Shown: piece by piece, positions 8,402-17,917 of the stretch
Position numbering within the stretch: position 1 is the first letter of the stretch
Layout: each line of letters begins with the position of its first letter
Assembly (NCBI GenBank): GCA_963732795.1
Contig: CAVTAV010000006.1
Span: forward strand, 496,001 to 560,000
From: CAVTAV01 sp963732795
GTDB lineage: Bacteria; Pseudomonadota; Alphaproteobacteria; CAVTAV01
Length of the DNA: 64,000 nt
Reading direction: 5' to 3'
The notes under the pieces: model-generated
Databases searched by the model: none
Told to the model about the DNA's origin: nothing
What the model saw: the letters and a program-made list of their open reading frames with translations, nothing else
Translations under genes and position numbers: made by a program

Positions 8402-9502
8402 TCAAAGCACCATCAGGTCGCTCGAGACGATGACCTCGCCGTCGAATTCCTTGCGCACGCCGTCGATGAAATCCGAGATCGGAAATTCGAGCCGGCCTTC
8501 CGCCATCGTGCCGGGCAGCAGGTGATAGAGCACGAGGGTCTTGACCTTGGCCTCGCGCGCGGTCCGGCCGACATCGCCGGGGGTCGAATGGGTTTCGGCG
8601 ACATGGCGCCAGATATTGGTGGGATTGCCTTTCTTGATCTCCTCCTTCGCCCGCGCCTCCATAGTGTCGTAGGTCGCCTGGCTCATGATCTCGGAGACAT
8701 AGACGTCGGCGCCGCGCGCGAGCTCGACGAGGTTTTTGGTATAGGCGGTGTCGCCGCTGAACACGACCGAGCGCTGCTTGGTGTCGAAGCGATAGCCGAC
8801 CGAGCGGTAGGGCATCTGGGCCTTAGAGCGCTCGGGATAATGGGCGTTCTCGATCGAATGGACCTCGACATTGTCGTCCTTGTAGACGCGGGCCGGCTTT
8901 TCGGTCGCGGCGAGATCATAGCCGTGGAATTGCTTGTTGGGGTCGAGGGTGCGGCCTTCGTCGGCATCGCGAATGCCGACATCGGCGGCGAAGAAGGCCT
9001 TCGCCCCTTCGACCATCGCTTGGGTGCCGTAAGGCCCGTAGACGTCGGTCGGCTTCATTTTGTTGCTGGTCCATTGCAGGCTCAAAAGCGCCGGCAGGTC
9101 GAGGGTGTGGTCGTTATGCAGATGGCTGAAAAACACGTTGTCGATGCGCTGATAGCCGAGGCCGGAGGCGAACAGGTTCCGCACCACGCCGTAGCCGCAA
9201 TCCAAGAGATACGGCGTGCCGTCCACCAGCACCGCGACGCCGGTCATGGCCCGGCCGAGATCGACCCCCGGCCCGCCATGGGTCCCGAGAAAGACGATAT
9301 GGGTTCCCTTCAAGGCCGGGTTCGGCGGGATGGCCACGCCGCCCTGGGGCGGGCGGTTCCGGCCGGGGCCGTTCTGCGCCAGGGCGGGACTGAGCCCGAG
9401 CGCGGCGCCGGCGCCGGCAAGTCCCGCGGCGGTCTTGAGAAGTCCGCGCCGACCCGCGTCGAAATTCGATGAATTGGCCCGCGGGCCGTTCACTTTGGTC
9501 AT
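8402..9502 (-). CDS. Tat-exported metallo-beta-lactamase-fold hydrolase
   Basis: A 366-residue zinc-dependent hydrolase. A twin-arginine signal is at the N-terminus (RRGLLKTAAGLAGAGAALG, cleavage near PALAQ), so it should fold in the cytoplasm and act in the periplasm. The metal site motif is FFSHLHNDHTLDLP (HxHxDH); GDTAYT supplies the bridging aspartate and a later His-rich stretch, HVAETHSTPGDVG, resembles the arylsulfatase/RNase Z-like branch. The ATG at 9502 is preferred since AGGGGGAT is directly upstream; a longer frame from 9586 has no support. The gene stands alone, and the substrate is unknown. Confidence 0.82.
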   Translation of the reverse strand: MTKVNGPRANSSNFDAGRRGLLKTAAGLAGAGAALGLSPALAQNGPGRNRPPQGGVAIPPNPALKGTHIVFLGTHGGPGVDLGRAMTGVAVLVDGTPYLLDCGYGVVRNLFASGLGYQRIDNVFFSHLHNDHTLDLPALLSLQWTSNKMKPTDVYGPYGTQAMVEGAKAFFAADVGIRDADEGRTLDPNKQFHGYDLAATEKPARVYKDDNVEVHSIENAHYPERSKAQMPYRSVGYRFDTKQRSVVFSGDTAYTKNLVELARGADVYVSEIMSQATYDTMEARAKEEIKKGNPTNIWRHVAETHSTPGDVGRTAREAKVKTLVLYHLLPGTMAEGRLEFPISDFIDGVRKEFDGEVIVSSDLMVL

Positions 9503-9671
9503 TATCCCCCTCCACTGGCGATGAACCGGCGGCCCGGCTGTGTCCGGCCGCCGCGAAATAAGACAACTGCATCCCGGCCAGGTCAAATGGTTCCACTCGA
9601 ACCACCCTGCCCGGTCTTCCCCAAGTCACCCTCGAAAAAGACGGTTTCCGCGCCGTCTCGCGAACCCTGCC

Positions 9672-10451
9672 CTAACGCATCTCCAGCATCCGGTTGCCCG
9701 AGGCATAGCGCCTGAGGCCCCGGACGAACAGCCAGGCGGCCATGATCGGCGCCAGGATCGCGGCCGAAATCATGCTCGCCAGCGCCTGCGCTGAAAAGTC
9801 GCGGAGGATCTCGACCGGTACGAAACCGACGAATGCCGCCGGCAGGGCGGTGTAGACCAGAATCTTGGCCGCCAGGGGCAGGCCCATCTGGGGCGTCGAG
9901 GCGAGCGTCAGGAAACAGCCGAAAATCTGGTCGAACACACTCGCCCTTCCGCCGGTCCAGAACACCAGCGAATTGATCGCCACATAGGTCGCGACGATCA
10001 CGCTCGCGCCGAGCAGGGTGAAGCCGAGCGCGAGAAAGGCCTTGTCCGGCGTCATCGCCCAGAAGATAAGCGCGACGCCGGAGACGATGTCGCCGACCCC
10101 GGTGGGTTCGGAATGGCTGAACAACAGCCCCAGAAGCGCCGGGCGCGGCCGGCCGAGATAGATGTCGAGCCCGCCGTCGAGCACCCGCTCGGCCAGATGC
10201 CGCGCCCCGCCGAAAAAGGTGGCGTGAAGCCCGTAGGCCACCGCGACGATACCGAACATCGCGGCGACGTCGTGAACGGTCCAGCCGCGCACCCGTCCCG
10301 AGATATTGAAGAACAGGGCCCAGAGCGCGAACCAGATCAGATTGTTCACGCCCATGAACACGGCGAGGCTCAGGAACCGGCCCGGCTTGGCCAGGGCCGA
10401 GCGGAGATTGGCCGAGGCGAGCGCCGTCACCCAGTCGAACCGCTGTGTCAT
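9672..10451 (-). CDS. ABC-2 type transporter permease (second)
   Basis: A 259-residue membrane protein with about six hydrophobic spans (SLAVFMGVNNLIWFALWALFF, FWAMTPDKAFLALGFTLLGA and others), of the ABC-2/DUF990 permease type that works as a heterodimer with the permease encoded next to it. Its ATG (10449-10451) overlaps the stop of the upstream permease as ATGA, which indicates translational coupling. It is the last gene of the operon ATPase-permease-permease. Such exporters move lipids, drugs or glycans; no substrate gene is adjacent, so the cargo is unknown. Confidence 0.82.
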   Translation of the reverse strand: MTQRFDWVTALASANLRSALAKPGRFLSLAVFMGVNNLIWFALWALFFNISGRVRGWTVHDVAAMFGIVAVAYGLHATFFGGARHLAERVLDGGLDIYLGRPRPALLGLLFSHSEPTGVGDIVSGVALIFWAMTPDKAFLALGFTLLGASVIVATYVAINSLVFWTGGRASVFDQIFGCFLTLASTPQMGLPLAAKILVYTALPAAFVGFVPVEILRDFSAQALASMISAAILAPIMAAWLFVRGLRRYASGNRMLEMR

Positions 10452-11248
10452 GCCAAGCCCTCCCTCACGATCCGCCGCTCGAAGGCGCGCGCGACGAGCC
10501 ACAGCGCGGCAAACGCGATCCCGAGCCACAAGCCTTCGAGCGCCAGCATCGCGGCGACATGCGCCGCCGTTCCGTCGAGTGCGAGGCTCGCCGGGGCGTA
10601 AAGCATCGCCGGGAACGGTGTCGCGAAGCCGATCTTCCGGAGCAATGCCGGATAGGCGGTCAGCGGCACGATCAGACCGCCGAGCACGAACAGGCATTTC
10701 TGGGTGATGAAGAACACCGCCCGCGCCGTGCCGAACCATGCCGCGGTCAGCCCGATCAGGATCTGAAGCACCAGCAGGATCGCCGCCCCGCCGAGAAGGA
10801 GAACCGCAAGCGGCGCGACGAGGCCCGGCCCGAAAGGCGGCGGTCCGGCGATCGTCCAGGCAAGCGCGATGCTCGGTCCGGCGAAGACCGCGAGCTTGAC
10901 CAGCGCATGGCCCGCCTCCTCGGCGGCTTTGAGGCCGACATAGCCCAGGGGCCGGGCGAGCATCAGGGTCATGTTTCCCGAGCCAAGGTCGATCTCGACC
11001 TGGCGATAGGCATGGCCGAGCGCGAAGACCACGATCTCGGTCAGGGTGAAGTACCAGATCGCCCGCGTGCTCGTGAGCCCGACCGGCGCAAGGCTCGCAT
11101 CCGGCACCAGCTTCCAGACGCTCGACCAGACCGCGATGATCACGCCGAGCGAGAGCATGGTGCCCGCGAGCGCGGCCTTCTGGGCCCCTTCCTCGCGGAT
11201 GCCCAGCCGGAAACAATGGATGAACGCGGGCAAACCGCTCCTTTTCAT
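10448..11248 (-). CDS. ABC-2 type transporter permease (first)
   Basis: A 266-residue permease with around six transmembrane segments (GTMLSLGVIIAVWSSVWKLV, LVAPLAVLLLGGAAILLVLQ and others). It starts inside the stop of the ATPase gene (ATGA overlap at 11245-11248) and ends overlapping the next permease. Sequence similarity to its neighbour is weak, as expected for the two halves of this ABC-2 family. Together with the ATPase they should form an inner-membrane exporter of the NatA/DrrA-like class. No frame break is seen. Confidence 0.82.
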   Translation of the reverse strand: MKRSGLPAFIHCFRLGIREEGAQKAALAGTMLSLGVIIAVWSSVWKLVPDASLAPVGLTSTRAIWYFTLTEIVVFALGHAYRQVEIDLGSGNMTLMLARPLGYVGLKAAEEAGHALVKLAVFAGPSIALAWTIAGPPPFGPGLVAPLAVLLLGGAAILLVLQILIGLTAAWFGTARAVFFITQKCLFVLGGLIVPLTAYPALLRKIGFATPFPAMLYAPASLALDGTAAHVAAMLALEGLWLGIAFAALWLVARAFERRIVREGLA

Positions 11249-12174
11249 GGCGCTTCTCCGTATAAATCGCGGATGATCGCGTCCAAAGGCGCGTTCTCGA
11301 TCGTCAAATCCCGCACGGTGAGGCTTTTGAGCGCGTCGGCCACGACCTTCTCGATTGCCTGCCTTGTGACATCGACCGCGAGGGTCAGCCGATGGCGCTC
11401 GCGCGAGACCACGGTGACGCCGCTGAACGCGCCGCGCGGATCCTCCTCCTCGGTGACGAGCGTGATGCGCTTGGTCGTGAGGAACGTCTCGCGCAACGCG
11501 TCCAAGGGCCTGTCGAGCAGGATCCGGCCGTGATTGATGAGGATGACCCGCTCGCAGATCTCCTCGATATCGCCGGTATCGTGGCTGGTGAGCAGGATCA
11601 CCGTGTCCTCGGCCTCGGCGAGATGCTTGAGATGCTCGCGAAGGAGCGCCTTGGCCGTGACGTCGAGGCCGATGGTCGGCTCGTCGAGAAAGAGAATCTT
11701 GGGCGCATGGAGCAGCGCCGCCGCGATCTCGCAGCGCATCCGCTGGCCGAGAGACAAGCTCCGCACCGGCGCGTCGAGAAACGCGCCGATCCGCAGCACC
11801 TCGGCAATATGGCCGAGCCGCGCAACATAGACGTCCCGGTCGAGGCCGTAGATCTTAGCCAGCACCTCGAAGCTGTCGGCAAGCTTCAGGTGATACCAGA
11901 GCTGGGAGCGCTGGCCGAACACGATGCCGATCTCATACGCCAGGCGCTTCCGTTCCGCCCACGGAACGAAGCCCGCGACCCGGGCCATGCCGGAACTCGG
12001 GTACAAGAGCCCGGTGAGCATCTTGAGCGTCGTCGATTTGCCGGCGCCGTTCGGCCCGATAAACGCGACCCGCTCGCCCGGCTCGATCGCAAAGCCGACC
12101 CGGTCGACCGCCGTGACATCCTCGGCTTTGCCCCGGCTGAATCGCTTGGTCAGGTCCTTCACATCGACAATCAT
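11245..12174 (-). CDS. ABC transporter ATP-binding protein
   Basis: The energy-coupling subunit of the ABC-2 exporter, 309 residues. Walker A is FIGPNGAGKSTTLKML, the Q-loop lies in GIVFGQRSQLWYHL, the signature is a variant SLSLGQRMRCE, Walker B is KILFLDEPTIGLD, and the switch histidine is in LLTSHDTGDIEE. The extra C-terminal 80 residues are typical of the drug/lipid exporter type. FGQRSQLWYHL is characteristic of the subgroup paired with DUF990 permeases. It is the first gene of a three-gene operon with two four-base overlaps. Confidence 0.92.
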   Translation of the reverse strand: MIVDVKDLTKRFSRGKAEDVTAVDRVGFAIEPGERVAFIGPNGAGKSTTLKMLTGLLYPSSGMARVAGFVPWAERKRLAYEIGIVFGQRSQLWYHLKLADSFEVLAKIYGLDRDVYVARLGHIAEVLRIGAFLDAPVRSLSLGQRMRCEIAAALLHAPKILFLDEPTIGLDVTAKALLREHLKHLAEAEDTVILLTSHDTGDIEEICERVILINHGRILLDRPLDALRETFLTTKRITLVTEEEDPRGAFSGVTVVSRERHRLTLAVDVTRQAIEKVVADALKSLTVRDLTIENAPLDAIIRDLYGEAP

Positions 12175-12610
12175 TCCGTTTCGCTCCTCGTCTGAGGCGA
12201 AAGGCGGATCAGGATTTCGATTGTCGGGGTGGAACCTGTCAGCCTTTCGCTTTGCGCTTGGCTGAGGGTTCCTGGGGTTTAGGTCAGACCGTCAGCCGGA
12301 TGCCGAACGATGGAATAAGCGTGCGCGACGACTTGCACGCCGGCCGTTTCACGGCCAGTCGGTTTCGTGCAAAGTCGAATAAAGGTCTCGGACAAACGGT
12401 CCATGGTCACGCGCTCACGCCAAAAGCTGATCTAAGGCGGCGCACTCAATCACGAAAAAGTTGCAGATCCAAGAAGATATTGACGCGCCCGCCGCGGAAT
12501 CCCGGCTCGTGTGACGCTCAAGCCTCACCATGGGGTGATGTCGGGCCTTGTTTGTGTATAGTGGCCCGGTCCAATTCAAGGATGCCGAATTCAAGGATAG
12601 GGAGCCAGCC
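12175..12610. other. Intergenic region with a nested inverted repeat
   Basis: A 436-base gap between the divergent ABC operon and the dienelactone-hydrolase-like gene. I find no convincing gene. At 12331-12375 ACTTGCACG is nearly complementary to CGTGCAAAGT, and inside it GGCCGT-TTC-ACGGCC (12342-12356) forms a perfect hairpin. This could be a regulatory stem-loop or an operator; nothing recognisable as a riboswitch is seen. Confidence 0.3.
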
Positions 12611-13342
12611 ATGACCGAAAAAACCGTCGAGATCACGACCGCGGACGGCGCCATGCCGACCACCATCGTTCATCCCGAATTCCGGAGGCCCGTTCCCGGT
12701 GATCCTCTATCTGATGGATGCGCCCGGCATACGGCCGGCCTTTCTCGACATGGTTCGCCGTCTGGCGGGGGCCGGCTATTATGTGATGGCGCCGGATCTC
12801 TATTACCGCAGCGCGCCCGTCGCCCCGATCAAGTTCGGCGATCCCGACGACATGAAGCGGATGTTCGATCTCATCCATACTGTGACGGTACCGAGGGTCG
12901 TTTCGGATGCCAAAGCGATGCTCGATTTCGCCGGATCGGACAACGCGGCGGATCCGAAGAGGGTCGGCACCGCCGGTTTCTGCATGGGCGGCAAGCTCGC
13001 CCTCGGCGTGGCGCAGGCCTTCCCCGACGTGGTCAAGGCGGCGGCGTCCCTCCATGGCGGCCGGCTCGTCACCGACCAGGAGGAACTCACCCCACAAGAA
13101 CCTCGACGGCATCAAGGCCGAAGCTCTATTTCGGCTGGGCGGACGAGGACCAGTCGGCCCCGAAGGAAACCATTCCGGATATGGAACAAGCCCTGAAAGC
13201 CGCCGGGGTCACCTATAAGATCGACTATATGACCGGCGCCAAGCACGGTTACACCATGTCCGACCTGCCCCCCTACAACAAGGAAGCCGCCGAGGCCCAT
13301 TGGCGCGCGCTGTTCGACCTCTTCAAGCGCAAGCTGAGCTGA
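12611..13342 (+). CDS. Dienelactone hydrolase family protein, three frameshifts
   Basis: An alpha/beta hydrolase of the carboxymethylenebutenolidase type, about 243 residues when repaired. The nucleophile elbow GFCMGGKLALG carries cysteine instead of serine, as in dienelactone hydrolase; the acid is expected in GWADEDQSAP and the histidine in GAKHGYTM. Three extra bases are inferred at about 12680 (restoring HPESGGPFPVIL), 13091 (EELTHKNLDG) and 13123 (AELYFGWADED). The start is ATG 12611. Dienelactone hydrolases act in chlorocatechol and hydroxyquinol-type pathways, which would fit the aromatic genes 40 kb away, but many family members have other substrates. Confidence 0.8.
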   Translation: MTEKTVEITTADGAMPTTIVHPEFRRPVPGDPLSDGCARHTAGLSRHGSPSGGGRLLCDGAGSLLPQRARRPDQVRRSRRHEADVRSHPYCDGTEGRFGCQSDARFRRIGQRGGSEEGRHRRFLHGRQARPRRGAGLPRRGQGGGVPPWRPARHRPGGTHPTRTSTASRPKLYFGWADEDQSAPKETIPDMEQALKAAGVTYKIDYMTGAKHGYTMSDLPPYNKEAAEAHWRALFDLFKRKLS

Positions 13343-13366
13343 TCGAACGGCGTTCGGCGAGGGCGC

Positions 13367-14005
13367 TTACGACCCGTATTTCACGCTGCAGCCATAGGGC
13401 CGCGTCACCGCCGGGTCGACCGTGCCGCCGCTCATGACCGCCGTGATCGCGGGCGTCACGTAGCTGTGGGCGGTCTCCAGGTCGGCCGGGTCGGCGGTCG
13501 GCGTGTCGTCGATCGCGCCCATATAGCGGAGCACGCCCTTGGCATCGATCACATACATGTCCGGCGTCGTGCGGGCGTCGTAGAGATGGCCGATCGTGCC
13601 CTTGGGATCGAGGAGGACCTTCGAGGGATCCGCGCCGCGCTGCTTGGTGAGTTCGTTGGCCTGCTCGGCCGTGACATAGCCCTGCTTGCCGGGCGCCGAG
13701 GAGATGATCGACAGCCAGACCACGCCTTCGGCGCGCGCCGCCTTCTGATGCGCCTGCATATTGCCGCTGCCGTAATGCTTGCGCACGAAGGGGCATTGAT
13801 GGTTGGTCCATTCCAGCACCACGGTCTTGCCCTTGAAGTCGCTCAGGTGAACCGTATTGCCATAAGTGTCGGTGGCGGCGAAATCGGGCGCGGCCTGGCC
13901 GACCCGCGGCACCGCCTGGCCGGATTCGATCGGCAGCATGAACGCCAAGGCCAGCGCGGCCGCCGCGCCGGCTCCCGTCATCGTCTGTCTACGCGTGAGC
14001 TTCAT
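13367..14005 (-). CDS. Tat-exported redoxin (AhpC/TSA-like) protein
   Basis: A 212-residue thioredoxin-fold protein. The N-terminus is a twin-arginine signal (TRRQTMTGAGAAAALALAF). The mature part begins with the redoxin start APDFAATDTYGNTVHLSDF and has VLEWTNHQCPFVRKHY, where a single cysteine replaces the CxxC of thioredoxins; TTPDMYVIDAKGVLRYMG is the cis-proline strand. This group is usually annotated as thioredoxin-family or peroxiredoxin-like, with no defined substrate. It lies 57 bases downstream of the DsbD-like gene on the same strand, so it may draw electrons from it in the periplasm. Confidence 0.8.
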   Translation of the reverse strand: MKLTRRQTMTGAGAAAALALAFMLPIESGQAVPRVGQAAPDFAATDTYGNTVHLSDFKGKTVVLEWTNHQCPFVRKHYGSGNMQAHQKAARAEGVVWLSIISSAPGKQGYVTAEQANELTKQRGADPSKVLLDPKGTIGHLYDARTTPDMYVIDAKGVLRYMGAIDDTPTADPADLETAHSYVTPAITAVMSGGTVDPAVTRPYGCSVKYGS

Positions 14006-14062
14006 TGCCAGTCTCCATGTCGCTCGAGGGTAAGAGTCAAACTAGAGCACTTCGTCGGAATT

Positions 14063-16267
14063 TCAGGCCGTTCCGTTCAATACCTTCTTGACCTCTGAAG
14101 GCGTGAGGATCTGGGGCAGGACGACGGGCGTATCGCCCGCGCCCGGCGGGTAATAGAGATAGAGCGGCACGCCGGAGCGGCCGAATTTCTTCAGCAAGGC
14201 GGTGATTTCGGGATCCTGGTTGGTCCAGTCTCCCTTGAGATAGACGATGTCCTTCTTTCGCATCGCGTCGATCACGCCCGGGTTCGACAGCGCCACCCGC
14301 TCGTTCACCAGGCAGGTGATGCACCAGGCGGCGGTTAAATTGACGAACACGCCGTCGCCCTTTTGGAGTGCGGCTTCGACCCTGGCTTGGCTATAGGGCT
14401 GATAGGACGCTCCTTCGGCGACCTGCGGCACGCTCGGGGCGAGACGGGTCTGCCAGCCGGCGAGCAACAGCGCGAGCACGATCGAAAGCGCCGCAACGCC
14501 CCGGCCGATCGCGCGGGAGACGGGGTGCGAGCCGGCACGCCACAGCCAGATCGCGAAGGCGATCAGCACCGCGCCGCCCAGGGCCGCGATCACGCCGTCC
14601 GAGCCGGTCTGCTGCGACAGCACCCAGACGAGCCACGCCGCGGCGGCGAACATCGGGAAGGCCAGGAGCTCCTTGAACCGCACCATCCAGGCGCCGGGCC
14701 TGGGAAGCAGATGGCGGACCTGGGGCGTGATGCTGATCAGGAGGAAGGGCAGGGCGAAACCGATTCCGAGCGCGAGGAAGGTCGAGAGCGCGACAAAAAG
14801 CGGCTGGGTGAGCGCGAAACCGATGGCGCTCGCCATGAACGGCGCGGTGCAGGGCGCGGCGACGACCACCGCCAACACGCCGGTGAAAAAGCTCCCGAGC
14901 GCGTCCTTGCGGTCGGCGAGGGACTGGCCGACTCCCATCGCGCCGGAATCGATCTCGTAGAAGCCCGCCAGATTGAGCCCGACCAGGAACAGCACATAGG
15001 CGAGCGCCGTCACCACGATGGGGGACTGCAATTGCGTGCCCCATCCCGCCGACGCGCCGGCGTCTCGGAGCGCGATCAGCACTCCGGCGGCCGCCACGAA
15101 GCTGATCACCACACCGGCGGTGAACAGCAGCCCGTCGCGCCGCGCCTCGTGAGGATGGGCATTGGCCTGCCGCGCAACCGAAAGCGCCTTCAGGGACAGA
15201 ACCGGGAACACGCAAGGCATCAGGTTCAGGATCAGTCCGCCGAGAAAGGCGAAGCCGAGTGCGAGGAACAAGGTCATGGTCGACCCGCCACCGGGGCCGG
15301 CCGCGCCGCCCTCGCCCGTGTTTGCCGCAAGTGAGCCGCCTTTGGCGGGTGCGGAGGCGACGGCGGGCATCGGGCCGGTGAACGCGGCCTGGACGGCGTA
15401 AGCCTTCATGTCGTCCCGGCCGGCATTGATCTCGATGACGCCGTCGGCATTTTTCGGCGCGGTCTGATAGCCGCGCGCCGCCGAAATGATCAGCGTGCCG
15501 TCGGACTTGGTGACGACCTGGGGCGCGGCGTAGTCGATCAGCCCGTCGTCATAGGGAAAATAGGCCGCCGTCTTGATCGCCTCGGGGGACAACCCGAGCT
15601 TCGACGCGTCGTCGACCACGATGGCGAAGGTCTTGTCGTTTGCCGCGCCGCGCGCCTCGAACGGCGCCGGGACCGGCACGTCTTCGAGCGCGGATTTGAA
15701 CGTGGCGGCGGTGGCCGTGTCATGGGCCGCCGCCGCGTCGCTTGCCGAGGAAACCGACAAGGGAAGCGCGAGCTTCGCCTCTTCGGGCACGCAGACTTCC
15801 TGGCAGACCAGCCACTTCACGTCCGCCGCAAGCGTTACGTCTTGGCCCGTCACGGCGCTCGCCGGCACCGAGATCGGCACCAGAAGCCGCGCCGGTCCGT
15901 CATAGCCGTAATTCATCAACGGCCCGACCGGAATGCGCGCGGGCGCGGGCCAACTGATATCGCCTGCGCCGAAGCCCTCGGTCAAAGTCCATTTGACGGT
16001 GGTCGGAATGCCGGAATCGCCCGGATTGCGCCAATAGGTGTGCCAGTGCTTCTCGGGCGTGAGCGTGACCATGGCCCACACGGTCGTGCCCGGCGCCGCC
16101 TTGGGCAATTCGAGGGTGAGGGCCGCCGTGGTGTGCTCGTTGTCGACGCGGCTCGCCGGCGCGGCAAGGGCCGAAGACGCAGCCGCGCAAACGGCCGCGC
16201 AGGCCAAAACAATGGCCGTGCCACGCAGCCTCAAGTCGATGATTTTCCGTATATCCTGCCGTTTCAT
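14063..16267 (-). CDS. DsbD/ScsB-type protein-disulfide reductase
   Basis: A 734-residue membrane protein that passes reducing power from cytoplasmic thioredoxin to periplasmic partners. Order: signal (to about 35), an ScsB-like periplasmic domain (WRNPGDSGIPTTVKW; LVCQEVCVPEEAKL with two cysteines), a membrane domain of about eight spans from residue 320 containing the two redox cysteines LNLMPCVFPVLSLK and VVAAPCTAPFMAS, and a C-terminal thioredoxin domain with NLTAAWCITCLVNE. The domain type at the N-terminus and the overall length favour ScsB over classical DsbD. The frame is intact. It heads a two-gene unit with the redoxin gene. Confidence 0.9.
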   Translation of the reverse strand: MKRQDIRKIIDLRLRGTAIVLACAAVCAAASSALAAPASRVDNEHTTAALTLELPKAAPGTTVWAMVTLTPEKHWHTYWRNPGDSGIPTTVKWTLTEGFGAGDISWPAPARIPVGPLMNYGYDGPARLLVPISVPASAVTGQDVTLAADVKWLVCQEVCVPEEAKLALPLSVSSASDAAAAHDTATAATFKSALEDVPVPAPFEARGAANDKTFAIVVDDASKLGLSPEAIKTAAYFPYDDGLIDYAAPQVVTKSDGTLIISAARGYQTAPKNADGVIEINAGRDDMKAYAVQAAFTGPMPAVASAPAKGGSLAANTGEGGAAGPGGGSTMTLFLALGFAFLGGLILNLMPCVFPVLSLKALSVARQANAHPHEARRDGLLFTAGVVISFVAAAGVLIALRDAGASAGWGTQLQSPIVVTALAYVLFLVGLNLAGFYEIDSGAMGVGQSLADRKDALGSFFTGVLAVVVAAPCTAPFMASAIGFALTQPLFVALSTFLALGIGFALPFLLISITPQVRHLLPRPGAWMVRFKELLAFPMFAAAAWLVWVLSQQTGSDGVIAALGGAVLIAFAIWLWRAGSHPVSRAIGRGVAALSIVLALLLAGWQTRLAPSVPQVAEGASYQPYSQARVEAALQKGDGVFVNLTAAWCITCLVNERVALSNPGVIDAMRKKDIVYLKGDWTNQDPEITALLKKFGRSGVPLYLYYPPGAGDTPVVLPQILTPSEVKKVLNGTA

Positions 16268-16473
16268 GTCTGATTCATACTAGCCGATATAGTTTCAGGC
16301 GACGAGGGGCCCGAAATCCGCATCACCGCATCGTGAAACAGCGCGATCATAGTGGCGAATATGGTGTTTACTCGGCTTAAGGAGCAGGGACGTTAAGAAT
16401 AGAGTTCTGGTGTGCAACTGCGCCAGAATCCGTCCGCCGGCATTACGCGGGGCCCATCCACGAGGTCAACTGT

Positions 16474-17805
16474 TTGAAGATCCTGATTATTACCGGATAT
16501 TACCCGCCTTATGCTCCGGCCTCCGGTACCCGCGTTATCAAGCTCGCCAAATTCCTTCTGGATGCAGGCCATGACGTCCGCGTGCTGAGCGCGCGGAATC
16601 CCGAACTGCCGCCTTTGCTCAAGAGCGAAATCCCCGACGAGCGCGTCGTCTTTTCCGGATTCACGGACCTGAGCGCAATCCCGGGCGAATGCTTTGGACG
16701 GCTGAAGCGGCTGCTGTTCCGACGGGAAGCCGAGCCCGTAACGGCAGATCAAGGCGAGGCGGAGAAACCGGCCGTCGAGCAGGCGCCCCGGTCTCGCGGT
16801 TTCACGGACCGGCTGACCGAGTTCTACGAAAAGCTATCCAAGATCCCCGACGCCTATATCGGTTGGTATCCGCATGCGGTCCGGCGCGGCCGGGAGCTTT
16901 TCGCGACATGGCAGCCGGATATTCTTTACGCCACTGCGCCGCCTCACACCGCGCTGCTGGTTGCGTCCCGGTTGGCCCGGATCGCGAAACGGCCCTGGAT
17001 CGCCGAGTTCCGCGATCTTTGGGTGCGCCACCCCTACTATTCGGCGCCGCCCTGGCGCGCCGCGATCGATCGTTGGCTCGAAACTCGAACGCTCAAATCG
17101 GTCGCGGGATACGTCACGGTCACGGCGAGCTGGACGGCGCTTCTGGAAGATCTCACCGGCAAGCCGACCCTCCTGGCGATGAACGGATTCGATCCGGCCG
17201 ATTTCGAGGAGCGCCGGAAAGCGGTTCGGCCCTCGGGCGACGGGCCGTTGACCCTGCTCTATGGCGGCGCTCTTTACGGCAACAAACGCGATCCGTCGCC
17301 GCTGTTCGAAGCGCTGCGCTCGATGGGCGAGGAAGCCAAGGACATCCGGGTCGATTTCTATGTGCTCGAACGTAGCGAGCTCGAACGCCTGGTCGCGTCA
17401 TACGGCGTCGGTCAATCGGTGCGGGTTCATGCCGGCGTGCCGCAATCCGAGATGCTCGATCTCGAAGCCGCCGTGGACGCACTGCTGCTTCTGCGGTGGG
17501 ACGATCCCGGCGAGGAAAGCGTGATCGCCGGCAAGGTCTTCGAATATATCGGTGCGGGCCGGCCGATCCTGTCGGTCGGCTCGGTCAAAGGCGAGGTCGC
17601 GACGATCATTCGCGACAACGGGTTCGGCGTCGTCACCAAGGATCCTGCCGAGATCGCCGAGACCTTGCGCTCATGGCTCGCCGTCAAGCGGCGCGAGGGC
17701 CGCCTTCCGGGGCTGGACGCGGAACGGCGGTTGAAATTCGACCGGGTCATCCAGTTCGCCAAGGTCGAAGGCTTTCTCGATTCGCTTTCGGCCCGCGACG
17801 GCTGA
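16474..17805 (+). CDS. Glycosyltransferase family 4 protein
   Basis: A 443-residue GT-B fold glycosyltransferase, starting at TTG 16474 with LKILIITGYYPPYAPASG, the typical GT4 opening. The C-terminal nucleotide-sugar site is seen in PLTLLYGGALYGNKRDPSP and in the E-x7-E-like region EESVIAGKVFEYIGAGRPIL. A middle segment, PDILYATAPPHTALL, is common in exopolysaccharide transferases. It precedes a Wzx-type flippase by about 110 bases, so the two probably help make and export a surface polysaccharide. Donor and acceptor sugars cannot be inferred. The TTG start is chosen because the fold begins at once and no upstream in-frame ATG is better placed. Confidence 0.87.
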   Translation: MKILIITGYYPPYAPASGTRVIKLAKFLLDAGHDVRVLSARNPELPPLLKSEIPDERVVFSGFTDLSAIPGECFGRLKRLLFRREAEPVTADQGEAEKPAVEQAPRSRGFTDRLTEFYEKLSKIPDAYIGWYPHAVRRGRELFATWQPDILYATAPPHTALLVASRLARIAKRPWIAEFRDLWVRHPYYSAPPWRAAIDRWLETRTLKSVAGYVTVTASWTALLEDLTGKPTLLAMNGFDPADFEERRKAVRPSGDGPLTLLYGGALYGNKRDPSPLFEALRSMGEEAKDIRVDFYVLERSELERLVASYGVGQSVRVHAGVPQSEMLDLEAAVDALLLLRWDDPGEESVIAGKVFEYIGAGRPILSVGSVKGEVATIIRDNGFGVVTKDPAEIAETLRSWLAVKRREGRLPGLDAERRLKFDRVIQFAKVEGFLDSLSARDG

Positions 17806-17917
17806 CCGTCCTCGCTAACGCAATCTCAATACAGCGATGCGATCCTAAGCGGAATGCTGCTCAGCGCTATGTTTTTGATTTTTTAGGCTGAATCGGGCCG
17901 GAAAGCCGCTTGTCGTC